A DNA stretch of 64,000 nucleotides, from contig WACJ01000120.1 of NCBI GenBank assembly GCA_008973525.1, forward strand, positions 310,001-374,000, given 5' to 3'. Under the pieces are notes generated by a model. It ran no database searches. It saw nothing but the letters and a program-made list of their open reading frames with translations, and was not told where the DNA came from. The DNA comes from Stenopsyche tienmushanensis (lineage: Eukaryota > Arthropoda > Insecta > Trichoptera > Stenopsychidae). Made by a program: the position numbers and the translations under genes. Below, piece after piece: positions 34,589 through 46,279 of the stretch (position 1 is the first letter of the stretch; each line of letters opens with the position of its first letter).

Positions 34589-35319
34589 CCTTTCGTATCG
34601 TATAAGCATATACAATTTCAAGTTTCACTACAAAAATATGAATGTTTCATTTTAAATTCCTCATTTTTCCTTCATTATCATCAGAATTGTACATTTTGCG
34701 ATTTTTGTGTGCATTTATCGAAATTTTGCAATTGCAAATTCATCATATGCAAATTTGCACTCGACATTTTCCAAGCTTTCAGTGGCTAATTAAAATCGTC
34801 CCCATTCACATAGGCCTTCAATGGATCGATCCTATCGGATGTTTTTCCGCTTCTCTTTCGTCGAGCACTTTTTTTGATGAACGATTGTTTCAAAACTGGA
34901 ATGTATTTCTCCGCAAATATTTATGTCCGTTATTAGAATGATCCTCTAGAAGTGGTCTCGATAAGGCTCCGACGAAAAAAGCTGTTCTACTATCACTAAA
35001 TCTTGCTTCCATTCAATTTTCCGATTAAGTTTGGCCATTCGCTTTTATGGCGTTGTCGAATCTATGAGGAAATTAATGAAATAACTCTTTTTTCGGATTC
35101 ATTAGTATTTTCGAAGGCTGTAAATTTAATCAGGATGTAATGTTAATATTTCATGATAATATTTGTATTTAAACACATCATTAAATAAAACTAATGAACG
35201 GAGAAGTATGTTTTTTAAAATAGTATTATAGTGATGCAAATAAAGCGTTAACTATCAACATCGAGTTACAATTTGTATTGAAATGCGATTTTGGGAAACT
35301 TGTATAGTCAATAGAGTAG
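34589..35319. other. Unassigned stretch
   Basis: A palindromic octamer pair ATGCAAATTTGCA lies at about 34747. A 99-codon plus-strand frame (34642-34941) overlaps a 73-codon frame and shows no domain. Nothing else was seen. Confidence 0.4.
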
Positions 35320-35478
35320 TATGATCGACAGTTCGTCAAAAAGAGAAAGATATTCGTTTATATTACCTTTGTCTATGCGTAGCAAAAAGCAAGCACCAGA
35401 CCAATAGCATGTCTATTTTATTATATATTACACAAACACCACTTCTATCGCGCGTGGATTTCACACTTTTTTTTTTAA
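35320..35478 (-). mobile_element. R1 repeat, shortened copy
   Basis: GTAGCAAAAAGCAAGCACCAGACCAATAGC and TATTTTATTATATATTACACAAAC run after a short deletion straight into CACTTCTATCGCGCGTGGATT, TCACACTTTTTTTTTT. The distal TATCGCGCG end is well kept. The piggyBac relic begins 60 bp further on. Confidence 0.8.
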
Positions 35479-35537
35479 TTTTACATACAAAGCCAACAAC
35501 TTATTAGGAACATTTGTGTCTTAGTATAAATTGTTAA

Positions 35538-36312
35538 CCTGTTAAGCGGGGAAGTTCCTTTTCAACAATGCAACATACAGTGGGCGCTTACATTTTCGTT
35601 ATGACGTATATATACGTCCCGCCCACCTGGCGTGCATTCATATTATTATTTTTTTAATGATGCTTAGAATTTATAAAAAAATAATGAAACACATATTTAT
35701 TTAGACACATAAACATATAAAGAAGTTAAAAAATACAAAACAATAAACAAAAGCACATAAAGAAAATGGAAACATAGAGTTTAAACAAATAAAATATATC
35801 CATACAAAAATACAAAACTCAACTTCTGTGTGATATATTTGTAAACAGTTGTTGACATGTAGTACTACCTCACAGTCCGGATACTAGTATGTAGATTCTT
35901 TCCATTTTTTGTAATAAACTCGACTTCAACTAAGCGTGAGGGTTTAGGTGTAATGCTGTTTTTTGATGACATTGATTGTTTTTTTACTATGTTGTCTGAA
36001 CTGAGCATCAATACGTCTTTTTTGTCCTTCCATTTTAAAACTAAAAGTTTGCCTTTGAATTTTACCTTATGCTACAAGCCACCGTTTACTAAATACACGT
36101 CCACTCCAACACAAAAGCAAAGTGCAACAAATTTGCTACATATCTTAAAGTCATGTCAACGTATATATCGACAACTCACACATTCGTAAAACAAACAAAA
36201 AAGTCCCGCCTTCTTTAGGACTCAACATATATTTCGAGGACGTATATATACGTCCTAACCAATTTCGATACAATTTACGTTGGACGTATATATACGCCCC
36301 GCACTTAACAGG
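35538..36312 (-). mobile_element. piggyBac-type relic, 775 bp, with TTAA target duplication
   Basis: TTAA at 35534-35537 and 36313-36316 flank inverted ends CCTGTTAAGCGGGG and, as reverse complement, CCTGTTAAGTGCGG. Just inside both ends lie 16-bp palindromes GACGTATATATACGTC (35603-35618; 36239-36254, 18 bp there with flanking G/C; and a 15/16 copy at 36283-36298). A decayed piggyBac transposase frame runs on the minus strand. Superfamily assignment rests on the TTAA target, the ends and the protein block together. The element is too short to be autonomous. Confidence 0.9.
35866..36136 (-). pseudogene. piggyBac transposase fragment
   Basis: The minus-strand frame reads VALCFCVG, a stop-interrupted stretch, then GKLLVLKWKDKKDVLMLSS and PKPSRLVEVEF, before a stop at 35866. 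LKWKDKKDVLMLS is the conserved piggyBac block around the third catalytic aspartate region (family pattern x-x-W-x-D-x-R-x-V-x-x-L-S). The N-terminal two-thirds and the cysteine-rich C-terminus are missing. It can be assigned to the family but not to a subfamily. Confidence 0.75.
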
Positions 36313-36340
36313 TTAATGATAAAAAAATCCAAATTAAAAA

Positions 36341-37691
36341 ATATCGATTAGTCCTTGCCGATTTAGATAGACGTCTGTTTGAATTCAAATTTTATCCATA
36401 CAGACACCGTGAAGACAGCATCTCTCTAAGTTTTTTTTAAAGAGAAATTTACTTAGTAATATTAATGAGTAAAAATGTCATTTTTGTTAAGGTTTTGTCA
36501 AAGAAACCGAAACAGATCAACATCACATTCGGCATTATATGCTGCTGTTTTTCTACCAGGGGTTGAACAACACCAAGACAATAAAATTTATGGTGAAGTC
36601 ATTAATATATGTCGATTTTGGGGTTTAAAATTTAAATCGGGTACCCGATGTTTCAAAGATGCGCATAGAACTAGAAACTCCTTAAATTTGATGCTGACTT
36701 ATATGAGATCTATAGTGGAAATAGTACTATTGCCGAAGATGCATTCACCGTAGTATTGGGAAGACAAATCGAATGAGGGCTTGGATGCCGCACGAACTGT
36801 CTGAGGAGAGCGACGAAACGCGATCAAAGTTTTGTTGTCAAGACAAAAATTTCGTCACTTTTTACACTGAATTGTTACTGGGGGTGAAACGTCATAAGCT
36901 ATTTCCGACTCTGAAGCCATTATGAATTTATGAAATCTGGCAAAATAATAACTATAGATGTGTATTATCAGCTATTGGAAAATGTAAACAATAATGGAGA
37001 GTCAAACGTCAAGAATTAATCAGGAACAATTTAGTGATTCTTCAACATGACAATGGACAACCCCTATAAGATAAGACGAAGAAAACGTCTGTAAAAATCT
37101 GAAAATAAACGGATTATCATCCTTTTGGATCGAAATTCGAAAATCATATTTATACATATTTCGACTCGAAGAGGAATTGAAACTAATAATAAAGACATAC
37201 TGGCGCAAATTTGAGTTAGTAATAATGTTGAAAATTATGATAATTTTTCCGCATATTCATAGATCTTCTCATAGCTAAGATTCTTAATCAAATAGTCCTT
37301 TTTTGATTGACTTCTCCATAAAAAAGATCTGTCAAAAACTTGAGATATTACAAACTACATTTCATAATTCTTAGTCATAATAAAATATCCCACAACGTAA
37401 CAATCGATAGGGAAATTGCTTTGGGATGATGCAAAATAAGAATGGCAGGAACTGCATAATTCCGTCGCTATATTTAAAATTCCATCGTAAATTCAATTTC
37501 TCACACGTGTGTCGATTAAAGAAAATTGTTCTCAAGGCTCTGTAAAATTTTACAAACATGAATTTGTGTTTATAAATTATTCGTATTCTATATTTAATTT
37601 GAATTGATATGGACGATTTTATAAATAAAAATTAAAAAAATAAATTAATTCCTTGATCGTTATATAATCGTCAAAGATTTTTCGATACATC
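36341..37691 (+). mobile_element. Mariner relic M1-d, longest copy
   Basis: The left terminus is ATATCGATTAGTCCTTGCCG with GATAGACGTCTGTTTGAA inside it. The right terminus, as reverse complement, is TGTATCGAAAAATCTTTGACG. At 1,351 bp it has normal mariner length. A start region at 36475 opens a 92-codon frame. The W-W-D block is deleted: sequence jumps at about 36918 from TTTCCGACTCTGAAGCC to ATTATGAATTTATG, contiguous neighbours of which bracket that block in M1-c. CATGACAATGG at 37045-37055 encodes the HDN second catalytic block. The 3' part 37240-37600 is shared with M1-b. Confidence 0.85.
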
Positions 37692-40057
37692 TAATATAAG
37701 GCTTAATATGTTCATGAGCATGGGTAAGTATTAGGGTTTCTAATCAAATATTCGAATATATTTGTCCTTTTTTCAATATTATTGTTAATAAATTTAGAAA
37801 GTTCATTGTCATCAAGTTCATAAAGATTATAAAAAATAAAAAAAACTTTGAGGAATCCAATCGACATAAGTCCGATTTCTTATTTCTTAAAATGTATTAA
37901 AATATATATTTTGAAAATAAATTTAATACGTTCATTCATAGAGACTTGTCTTTTTTTAAATTTAGACAAACATGGAAGATAATGAAAATCCCTTAAATAT
38001 TCCATGAAATAATGCACAATCCTTAATATGGCATAATTCCATGGAAATTAAATGAGAACTTTGTCAACGTATCATAATGGAGTATCCGGTTTACCCGTTG
38101 CCGTATTAATTATTTATGAGAAAATATCATGGACATTTTGAAAATAAGGCTATCAAGGCTTCCGTAGTAAATGCGCTAAATTAAGAATTATGTATTTTTT
38201 CTGTCGTTTATATTTATGTCGCTTACTAAGAGGAAATATTATCACGTTGACAATAACATTTTTCTTTATTATTTATGTACTGAGTAATGAAAGCCTTTCA
38301 GGACGCTGAATAATTAGGCTAAATTTGCAAAACACCGTTACTGCAGTGCGCTGAAATACTAAATATACTTAATATGAATGCATTTATACCTGTGGATAAT
38401 TGAAAGCGATTTGTTTATATTTTGCAACGTGAAGACTTGGCACAAATCGATTAGACCCAATCATTTTTGATGCGATCCTCCAACAAATGTCTAGGTAAAT
38501 CCGCGAAATAAATCAGAAACGGATCCTTTCAATCCTTCTTCCCCTTATCTCCCGGAGGGATAAAGCGGAGTCTCAACATAATGGAGTAAGTTCTAAATTT
38601 GTATACACCATGAAGATTGGATGACTGAATCATGTCTACAATTTGTTGGAAACTATTCTGTAGGCACACTACGGAAGTTCTTGATAATGACACCCATAGC
38701 AAAAAAATGTCGGAAAATCCTGCCAAAGACGTATTGTAGAAGACAATTTATTTCATAAAAAATATCTGGATTTCAGCGTGTAAAAACGTATTCCTCGAGG
38801 GTTTTGACTGTTTTTTTCACTTCAAGCCCGAAGGAATCGCAAGACTTCATTTTTAAAGACCAGGATGTCATTCTATAGCCATTATTGCGACTAGCGGAAA
38901 TATTTTTCCCATTCTCTGTGCACTATTTCTACGTTCTCTGTCTTCCCTCAGACTGCTATTAAAGTTCCTTTTGTCAATTAGTGATTTTTTTATTTTCTCT
39001 GCTCCACTGAACTACACCGTCAATAATTGGAAACAATCCCTTTTAAAGACGCGTCAAAAACAAAGATTTGCACGTATATTTACGCTCTTAGAAATATATT
39101 AAGGAATTGAATTGAATTTTTCGTCGTGTAAATCTAATCAATGCGCGTGGAAAATTCACAACAGCTTTCTTATCCGTTTCTGTGGTATTCGATGGCCAAC
39201 CATATTATTGCATACGTTTTTACAACAAATAGCCTTCTGTAGCGTCCACTTCTATAGAGTTTTTCCTATAGCGTTCGCGACATTATTTTAATATAGCGTA
39301 CATCATGGAACAAATTATGAACAAGTAAATCGATGCACACGCTTTTTAATGCATTATATATACACTTTTAAATGATTTCTAGCCTCCAATCCTATTTTTT
39401 TAATGATAAACCCGATATCAATTAAATGCCTATCCTACCCCATAAACCCCACCCTACTCACAGTGGTCCATGGAGATCGCAGTCTTTACGATAACTCTTC
39501 GATTGTTTGTTCATCCCTTAAGCTTCTATTGCTCGATTCAAATTTCTGAGACCAATATTGGTATCTGTGAACAGTTACGATTGCACCAAGCTCTCTTAAA
39601 TTTTTCAATAAATTAATATCATGCATAATTTTAAATAGCAAACATAGCGTCAAAGCCTTTTCCTTTTCGTTAGTGTTGGAACAAATCAGTCATAAGGGAG
39701 TATTTAAATTTCATATGAATCGTCACTTATTTTTTTATTATAACACAAATGGTCCAAATCTTTAAATTAATACATATTTAAGATAACGACAAAGAACAAA
39801 ACTACTCAATATTAATATTTAAGTTTCTAAAATAGCTTTAGACATTCATAACTAGATGGCGTTGACTTTGCACAATTTATTAATTATTTCAAAATATTGA
39901 TTTTTTCACACATTATCGATATTTTTACATAAAATTTTAAACAATAATTTTATAAAAAAATATTTATCATAAGTTTATTCCAGAAATCCAGATTTAACCT
40001 TAATAATAAAGTAATTAATTTTATGTTAGCATTTTAATTAATCAATAAATTTTTGAT
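37692..40057. other. Unassigned stretch
   Basis: This is 2.4 kb with no recognised repeat or gene. The stretch 38440-38760 is less A+T-rich and holds a 65-codon minus-strand frame without a domain. TCCTATAGCGTTCGCGACATT at 39266 is an isolated CpG-containing patch. The rest is plain A+T-rich sequence. Confidence 0.45.
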
Positions 40058-40271
40058 GTTAGCTAAAAGATGAAGCTTTATGCTGTGTAATATATAATAA
40101 AATAGGCGCACTACAAGTGTAATGGTTGCTTTATGCTACTCATAGACACAAATAGTAGAGGTGGCGCGGCGCATGCGCGTAGTGTTTATGTGATGTATGC
40201 GACGGAGACAGATATACTACAAAAGATTCTCCCTCTATTTTGTTAAGAAGCCTAGACGACATGGCTGCGAC

Positions 40272-41249
40272 TAGGGAATCCAATCCCGAGCCAAAATTTC
40301 GATCCCGGGATTTCGGGATTTCATTAGACAATCCCGGAACCAGACCCGGGATCCCGGGATTGGGATTTTCAATATTTTAAGAAATTACCTTGATGAATTT
40401 TATCAAAAATTACTAATAAGTCCATTTTTTTAATATAAAAAAGGCCAAACAATTTTATTTATTTAAGAAAAGATAAAAATACAATTCAAAAATAGATAAA
40501 TAAAACACTAAAAAATTCAAATATTATTTTGAAAATATGCCCGAAGTAACATTAACATTAAACATCTGATTTTGGATGTCAGACAACTTGCTGCTGAAAA
40601 TGTACGCTCAGCTTCCACACTCGTTAGAGGTATCGTCATTAGATATTTAAATGCTAGTTCGAATTGATGACCATATGAGCCCCCATTTTCAAATAATACC
40701 ATCAATGTGACTGATAAAATTCCTTTCTGCTGAGACACAGACTAAAAGTCGCAAAATTCCCGATTTTCCGACAAATTATTTATTTCATTCGCTACAGATG
40801 AACACTTATATACTATAATACTTTAATGTGATTCGTAATTATATTACGGGGGAATATAAAAAATTTGAACCCCGTATCTATTATATTTCATATCGATATT
40901 ATCATTATTAGAGTCGAGGTGTAGTAAATACATCACCGGTAGGGAAAGTTTAATATAACAATTTGAAAAACATACATGTACGCTATATATGTATACATAG
41001 ATTAGACAGTCACTGCTCCTATGCGTCGCTTAAGTTCGCCAATTAGTAATTACGCCACTGTTTCCAAGTGTTCAGATTTCACAATGGGGATGTCTCGATT
41101 TAGTAGCCTTCATCGTGTTGGTGAGGTGTACGATTTCTGTTAGATAAAAATTTCAATCCCGGGATTTTCGGGATTACGTTTTCTAATCCCGGGATTCTTA
41201 AGTACCTAAAACTGTCCGGGATCCCGGGATCCCGGGATTGGATTCCCTA
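40272..41249 (-). mobile_element. hAT element, 978 bp, perfect ends and 8-bp target duplication
   Basis: The ends TAGGGAATCCAATCCCG (40272-40288) and CGGGATTGGATTCCCTA (41233-41249) are perfect 17-bp inverted repeats. GCTGCGAC flanks both sides (40264-40271, 41250-41257). Subterminal ATCCCGGGAT-type palindromes recur at 40304, 40350, 41157 and 41221, as expected of transposase binding sites. A hAT transposase C-terminal remnant lies on the minus strand. Full hAT elements are 2.5-5 kb, so this is an internally deleted copy. Confidence 0.95.
40517..40738 (-). pseudogene. hAT transposase C-terminal (dimerisation) domain remnant
   Basis: The 73-codon minus-strand frame contains FELAFKYLMTIPLTSVEAER, TFSAASCLTSKIRC, then a decayed LLRAYFQNN end. 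This is the hAT C-terminal dimerisation region (family pattern A-x-x-x-L-x-I-P-A-T-S-V-x-S-E-R-x-F-S-x-A-G, ending in an L-x-x-N block). The catalytic core and BED zinc finger are absent, removed by the deletion that made the 978-bp element. An alternative start inside the frame has no meaning because the piece is a remnant. Confidence 0.85.
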
Positions 41250-41519
41250 GCTGCGACCCTCATTCATGAATGTATTGAAGTGCACTTCTATATTGGTTTC
41301 CTTGTGGTCTCTTCAAAATTTCACTTGATTTCACGCCTTCATTTACAGTAAAACGAATAATTATGCGTTGCGCAACAGAAAACATCTTTCTTTAGTGCTC
41401 ATATCCGATGGATTTTTTTTTAATAATTTCACGTACGTAGAAAAATAAAATGTTAAAATGAATAAAATGCTAAAAAATATACAGCCACACCAATAATTTG
41501 TGTTATTAATATGATGCGC

Positions 41520-41761
41520 AAATTGTCTTTAACATCACGAAATATGAAACTCCAACCGACAGTCGGTCGGAAATATAAAAAGAAGCGTTTGTATTCTCTA
41601 ATGTATGTGTGTCTATAGCATAAAACGAGCACTAGATTAGTAGCACAACTATTTTATTATATATTACACAACACGTATTTTCGGCTTTTATTTCGGCAAT
41701 TTCCGTTAACAAATGGTAAAACGCAGTGCACAGAATGATGAACTTTTCCTAGGAGCATAGG
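41520..41761 (-). mobile_element. R1 repeat, near-complete copy
   Basis: AATTGTCTTTAACATCACG and TGAAACTCCAACCGACAGTC come first, followed by GTGTGTCTATAGCATAAAAC, the inverse box A GCACTAGATTAGTAGC and TATTTTATTATATATTACAC. The copy ends TTCCGTTAACAAATGG and CTTTTCCTAGGAGCATAGG. It lies 175 bp from the split copy at 40058-41345, in opposite orientation, so the two form a divergent pair. Confidence 0.85.
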
Positions 41762-42974
41762 TGATATTTTAACATGATGCACAGGTGATTAAATGTATAT
41801 ACTTGTTGAAAAATAACTTGGCTTTCGTTTACATTTAATCTACTTTCGTATCTCATCAGATTCGTATATATTGACCAAACAATCCACAATCTTGAAATAA
41901 TGCAAGAATGTCGCAGCGCCGATAGTCTAAATTGCATTTTATTACATGACCCGTGCATATATCATTCATTTTCTTGTTCGAAAATATACACGGGCCGTTT
42001 TCCATCCGACAGAGTACGTAAATCTATCGTGATTTGCATAAATTTGAAATTTCTCTCACGCAACAAATCCGGTCGGGGAATGGAAGATGAAAGAACGACA
42101 ATAGCCCGCGCAAATAAATATCGATTAGGAAGCAACCAAAATAAACACACTGATAATAATTTCCTTCAGCTGAAAGACTCCCAGGGAAGTAATTATTTAC
42201 AGCATGGCGAAAAAATTAATGTGCAGTAAATCCTAATTTCGCCCGAGATTAATTTCGTGGAAATCTCCTGCGAAGCTGAACTTTGAACGCGAACACGAGT
42301 GGATTTATCTTCTGGATGCTGTAATCGGGTAGTAAATTTTATTGAATGTAACAATTAGACCTCTGTTTTATTTATTTCTTATATTTTCGCCAGGTTGTCA
42401 TTCAGATGGTGCATAGAGACTCAGAGTCTGGCTAATGTTGTGACGCGTCTTCCCTGACCTGAGATGCTGGATGTGACAGGCAACAGACTTGTTTACTCCT
42501 CTGAATATCACACCAATTCACGAAATAGGCTGAATGAAAACAGCTTAAATAATCATCTCGACACTAATAATAATCTTCTGAATAATTCATAGAGGGAAGA
42601 GTTTCGGATAAACAACCATTTATGCAAACGTAGCAAAAAAATATCACGAATTCTTTGCATAAATTACCCATCAGAACATTTGGTCTGTTTCCAAAGACAA
42701 TTGGTGGCATCGAGCTTACGACGAGAAATTCATTTCAAGAATTGGAAGTCGTTTGGATGGTGGATTAAATCCAACTATAGAATTGCAATTTCAATAAATT
42801 AACTAAAAGACCCCCAGAAATTACATCATTTTGTATAAAATTGCAACCGACATTGTTACCGGCGCGTTGCAATTATTATTTAAATAAAGTGAAAGGGTTA
42901 AGTATTTATTCAAAATTTGCATTCGCAGAAGAAGCATTTAGAATTACGTAGATCCTTGCCATACATTACTGAAC
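41762..42974. other. Unassigned stretch with a 109-codon frame
   Basis: A plus-strand frame at 41900-42229 (109 codons) contains a hydrophilic stretch with NNFLQLKDSQGSNYLQHG. Its composition is less biased than most chance frames here, but no domain was recognised and a minus-strand frame overlaps it. The stretch 42230-42500 is less A+T-rich. Nothing else was seen. Confidence 0.35.
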
Positions 42975-43053
42975 AATTTACAATAAATTTAATAAATATT
43001 GCTTTAATAACATGTCCGCTTTAACCTAATAAATTTTCAGCGTCCTTATTGAA
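42975..43053. repeat. Repeat E, copy 2
   Basis: TTTACAATAAATTTAATAAATATTGCTTTAATAACATGTCCG ... GCGTCCTTATTGAAA is collinear with 18732-18810. To its right, GAGAGAGACAGAGACGG and CAGAGACAGAGAGC (43130-43200) faintly resemble the R1 middle region. E may therefore belong to a longer R1-related unit. Confidence 0.6.
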
Positions 43054-43866
43054 AGCCCGGATGGCAAGATGATCGCCAATATGCGAGCGCATTCCAGTAA
43101 TTCAGAAAGTGCACTCTTGTACGTTGAGTTCGGAGAGAGACAGAGACGGATACAACGTAGCGCAGTTCGATAATTATGTATGAGAAACAGAGACAGAGAG
43201 CTTCCTGCGTACATTGCATGATTGTATAGATCGTTAACCCAAATTCATCGATTAATTTATTATTTATTTATAAACCTTTATTCAAAAATATAATATAACA
43301 AGGTACTGCTACTACAATTCTATTACATGTCCACTACTACAATTAGTTTGCCTATATCCCACTATACAAAAAGATTGATCTTTTTCATTTCTAATGACAA
43401 TTTAAAGGCAGAAACAGTTATATACTTGAATCGAGAAAAGTACCTCATTTCAAAATAAATTATTCTTGCATTTAAAAATAACCTGCTTATAAGATCGTTC
43501 CGAATTTGCCTTCCGTTCCTACCTTTACTTGCTCGTATGAATTTATTTTTTATTCCTTAAGAAATGTTCCTTAGAGCTGAACTAATTGGCTCACTATGGT
43601 GGAAGAGCTATGACTGTTAAATATGGGGGTTGTAATAATATATTACTCGCCAGCGTAGACTCATTCATTTTCATGGCTCAATTTAACGTCGTCGTGTTAC
43701 AGAATAACATTGTGTTTATTCACTACAGTCGATCTTTTAGTGCATTCAATAAACTCTATTATTCTCTATGCAAGTATATCATTGATATTTGACGTGCTTT
43801 GAATACTTCATAATTATTAATTCCCCTACAGTCTCAACAAATACACATCATTGGCAATGTGGGGAA
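43054..43866. other. Unassigned stretch
   Basis: A purine-rich GAGAGACAGAGACGG...AGAAACAGAGACAGAGAGC tract lies at 43130-43201. A 68-codon plus-strand frame at 43586-43792 has no domain. Nothing else was recognised. Confidence 0.4.
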
Positions 43867-43905
43867 AATTGGTTTGAACGTCACATAAAATGAAACAGCA
43901 AGCGT
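43867..43905 (-). mobile_element. R1 repeat, outer-end fragment
   Basis: ATTGGTTTGAACGTCACATAAAATGAAACAGC is the R1 outer end in inverse orientation with few changes. Sequence similarity stops after about 39 bp. Confidence 0.7.
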
Positions 43906-44977
43906 CTAAATTCGCCTGAAAATCTGAAATTTGCATTTAAATAAAACGCATCGGATGAAAAAATCGTGTTCAGTTTCAATTAATCATTTAATCGAACGCT
44001 TTTACCTAGGTCAAAGATGACTAAAGCGTGTATCATACAAAATGTTCGTCATCAAACGTTAATACAAGAGGTTATAAAAGCGATTATTTTTACAAACATA
44101 ATATCTCTACTCCAGCTAGTCTGATGATATTGAAAATATTATTCTCCAATTGCTCAACTCGTATTGGATTTTCAATACTTATCGAGCTGGATTAGAATAC
44201 TTATATATAGAAATTGTATCGTCGCTGAAACATAAATCCTTCCATAGTGTAGGCGATTATATGAGAAACAAGTATTTAATCCCCAATGCCTTTGACAGGA
44301 TAGAGCTCTGCTATAAATGCACTTGCTAAGGCCTACCAAAGGGAATAGTTCCTCATATATCCCATAAAATAATTAAAGCATTCTGCTTCAAATGCTTAAC
44401 ACTTATAATCTATGCGAAAATGGCTTTTACAATTAAAAACAAGTATCAATCTCCAACCATCTCCGACTATCAGGAAGATTTATTTTTATAATTTTTTTAA
44501 ATGGATTTTTACGCCATATCATAATTAAGTTCAGTGAGTTGATCAAAAATGTAATTTGGCGCTCCGCGAATTCTGCTGAACTAAAACAGCAAACTTTGGT
44601 TCTTCAAGTGTAAAATAAACCTGGATTTCATAACGCAAACTATGTACTCAAGATAGTACATGTATTTTGGTATTCATTGTAGTTTATAATTAATATTAAC
44701 ATACTTGAAATGACTTTGTTCAACACTATTAAAACCGGGTGACTATGTTTTCTTTAATGCGATTCATTCGACTTAATAATCCCACCTAATCAAAAAACGT
44801 ACCCTTATGATTTTCCGTTAGTTTACCATCCAATATATGAGAAGTTTTAATGATATTAAAAATAGCACCACAGCAACCACCAGTTAGCAAAAAAGTCAAA
44901 ATTTGCTATTAAGCGCAGTTTTCAATCCATTAAAACGTTTAGCATTTTAAATATCACAATAAATATTCAACTATGAG
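43906..44977. other. Unassigned stretch
   Basis: There is no recognised gene, repeat or transposon end before the left terminus of M1-e. The sequence is A+T-rich with no frame of note. Confidence 0.45.
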
Positions 44978-46031
44978 ATGTATCGAAAAATCATTGCCGA
45001 TTGTTCAACAACGAAAGATTTATTTAAGTTTTTCATTTTTATTTACAAAACATAATTTCGTTCATTGCTATCTACTATTTTCGACAGATTTTCGCGTTTT
45101 TTAATTTCTCTTTTAAAAAATTCTTCCAATTTACATCAGTTGCGTTTCAAAAACGTTTATCCTTTAGAAAATGTGACAAAGATCGAAAACTATGCTAATT
45201 CAGATAAGCCAGATCTGGTGAATATGAATGGTGTAGAGGTTCTTTCAATTTTAATTCTCTGTTTTTTTTTAAATATCTTTTTCGCCTTATTGTGTGCTTA
45301 CAATACGCCATGTATTGTCGAGTTGCAGAGTTATTACATTGTTCCTGATTAATTCTCGACGTTTGACTCTCAGTTTTAATTCACTCTTTCCAATTATTAA
45401 CAATACATATCTGCAGTTATTGTTTCGCCATTGAAATGAATAATTTTCAAATTCATAATGAATAATTTCTTGAATATCCCACCAAACGCACAAAAGAATC
45501 TTGCGGGTCGTCAATCCAGACTTCGGAGTAGGAAATGGTTTTTGTCTCAGCGAAAATCATTGACGTCATAAACAACCCATTTTTCATCCTCAGTCACAAT
45601 TCAGTGCAAAAAGGAACGACATTTTTGTCTAGACGACGTTCTTCAATACATGATCGAGAATAGGTTTTCACTATAGCTCTCATATATGTCGTCATCAAAA
45701 TTTAAGGGTTTTCCAGTTCTAGAGGTGTCTTTCAATCATCGGTTATCCGATTTAAGCTTTGAAAATCAAAATCGACATGTTGTAATGGTAACACTTCACC
45801 GTAAATTTCTTTTATGGCTCTTACGACTTTGGTGGTTCAATCCCTAGTCGAAAAACAGCAGTATATAATGTAGAATGTGATGTTGGTCGGTTTTGGGCTT
45901 TTTTACTTATTAATATTACTGACCAATAGTTTTTTTTAAAAAAGCTTATAGAGATGCTTTCTTCGCCGTGTCTGAACACAAACTGAGCTTAAACAGACGT
46001 CTATCAAAATTGGCAAAGACTTATCGATATA
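44978..46031 (-). mobile_element. Mariner relic M1-e
   Basis: The left end, GATGTATCGAAAAATCATTGCCG, is the 3' terminus, and the right end, read on the minus strand, is TATCGATAAGTCTTTGCCA with GATAGACGTCTGTTTAAG. At 1,054 bp it lacks about 300 bp of a full mariner. Its uninterrupted stretch at 45150-45180 shows what the hAT-split site in M1-a looked like before insertion. Several stops and shifts are present. Confidence 0.85.
45287..45514 (-). pseudogene. M1 mariner transposase, central fragment
   Basis: The 75-codon minus-strand frame starts MTTRKILLCVWWDIQEIIHY. It continues through LKLRVKRRELIRNN to LQLDNTW. KILLCVWWDI is the mariner strand with C-x-W-W-D. LQLDN is the second catalytic block, normally L-Q-H-D-N-A-R-P-H, with the aspartate kept and the tail changed. 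An upstream RKPGIDDPQDS-like part lies in another frame. It is inactive. Confidence 0.8.
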
Positions 46032-46279
46032 CTTAATATATTACAGCAACTTAACTAGCATACTCAGTACAACAAGATGAACATCCATTTTTATTTTATG
46101 GAAAAATCAATCACATGCACGTATAAACGACTAATAAAGACTGTATTAATAAATAGGTAAAAATGAAATATTTCTCCTATTTATCATATTCAAATCGATC
46201 GATTGATTGACGGAAAGTTGTTTAAATCTTGATACATTTTATGAATAAGCTTTATTTAATTATGTTTGATTTCATTGCA

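Larger units (their letters stand above)
40058..41345 (+). mobile_element. R1 repeat split by a hAT element
   Basis: The left part (40058-40271) has GTTAGCTAAAAGATGAAGC, the TAATATATAATAAAATAGGC core, the box A-like CTACAAGTGTAATGGTTG, GCGGCGCATGCGCGTAG and GATTCTCCCTCTATTTTG. The right part (41250-41345) resumes after one target duplication and ends TTCAAAATTTCACTTGATT, TCACGCC, a decayed version of the R1 outer end. The 978 bp between is the hAT element. Confidence 0.8.

Noticed and set aside
741..41761. Reading the regularly recurring R1 copies as a CRISPR-like or tandem array
   Set aside because: Copies are kilobases apart, in both orientations, of variable length and in a eukaryotic context; they are dispersed repeats.
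41900..42229. 109-codon plus-strand frame with less biased composition
   Set aside because: Unrecognised, overlapped by a minus-strand frame, no supporting splice or promoter signals.
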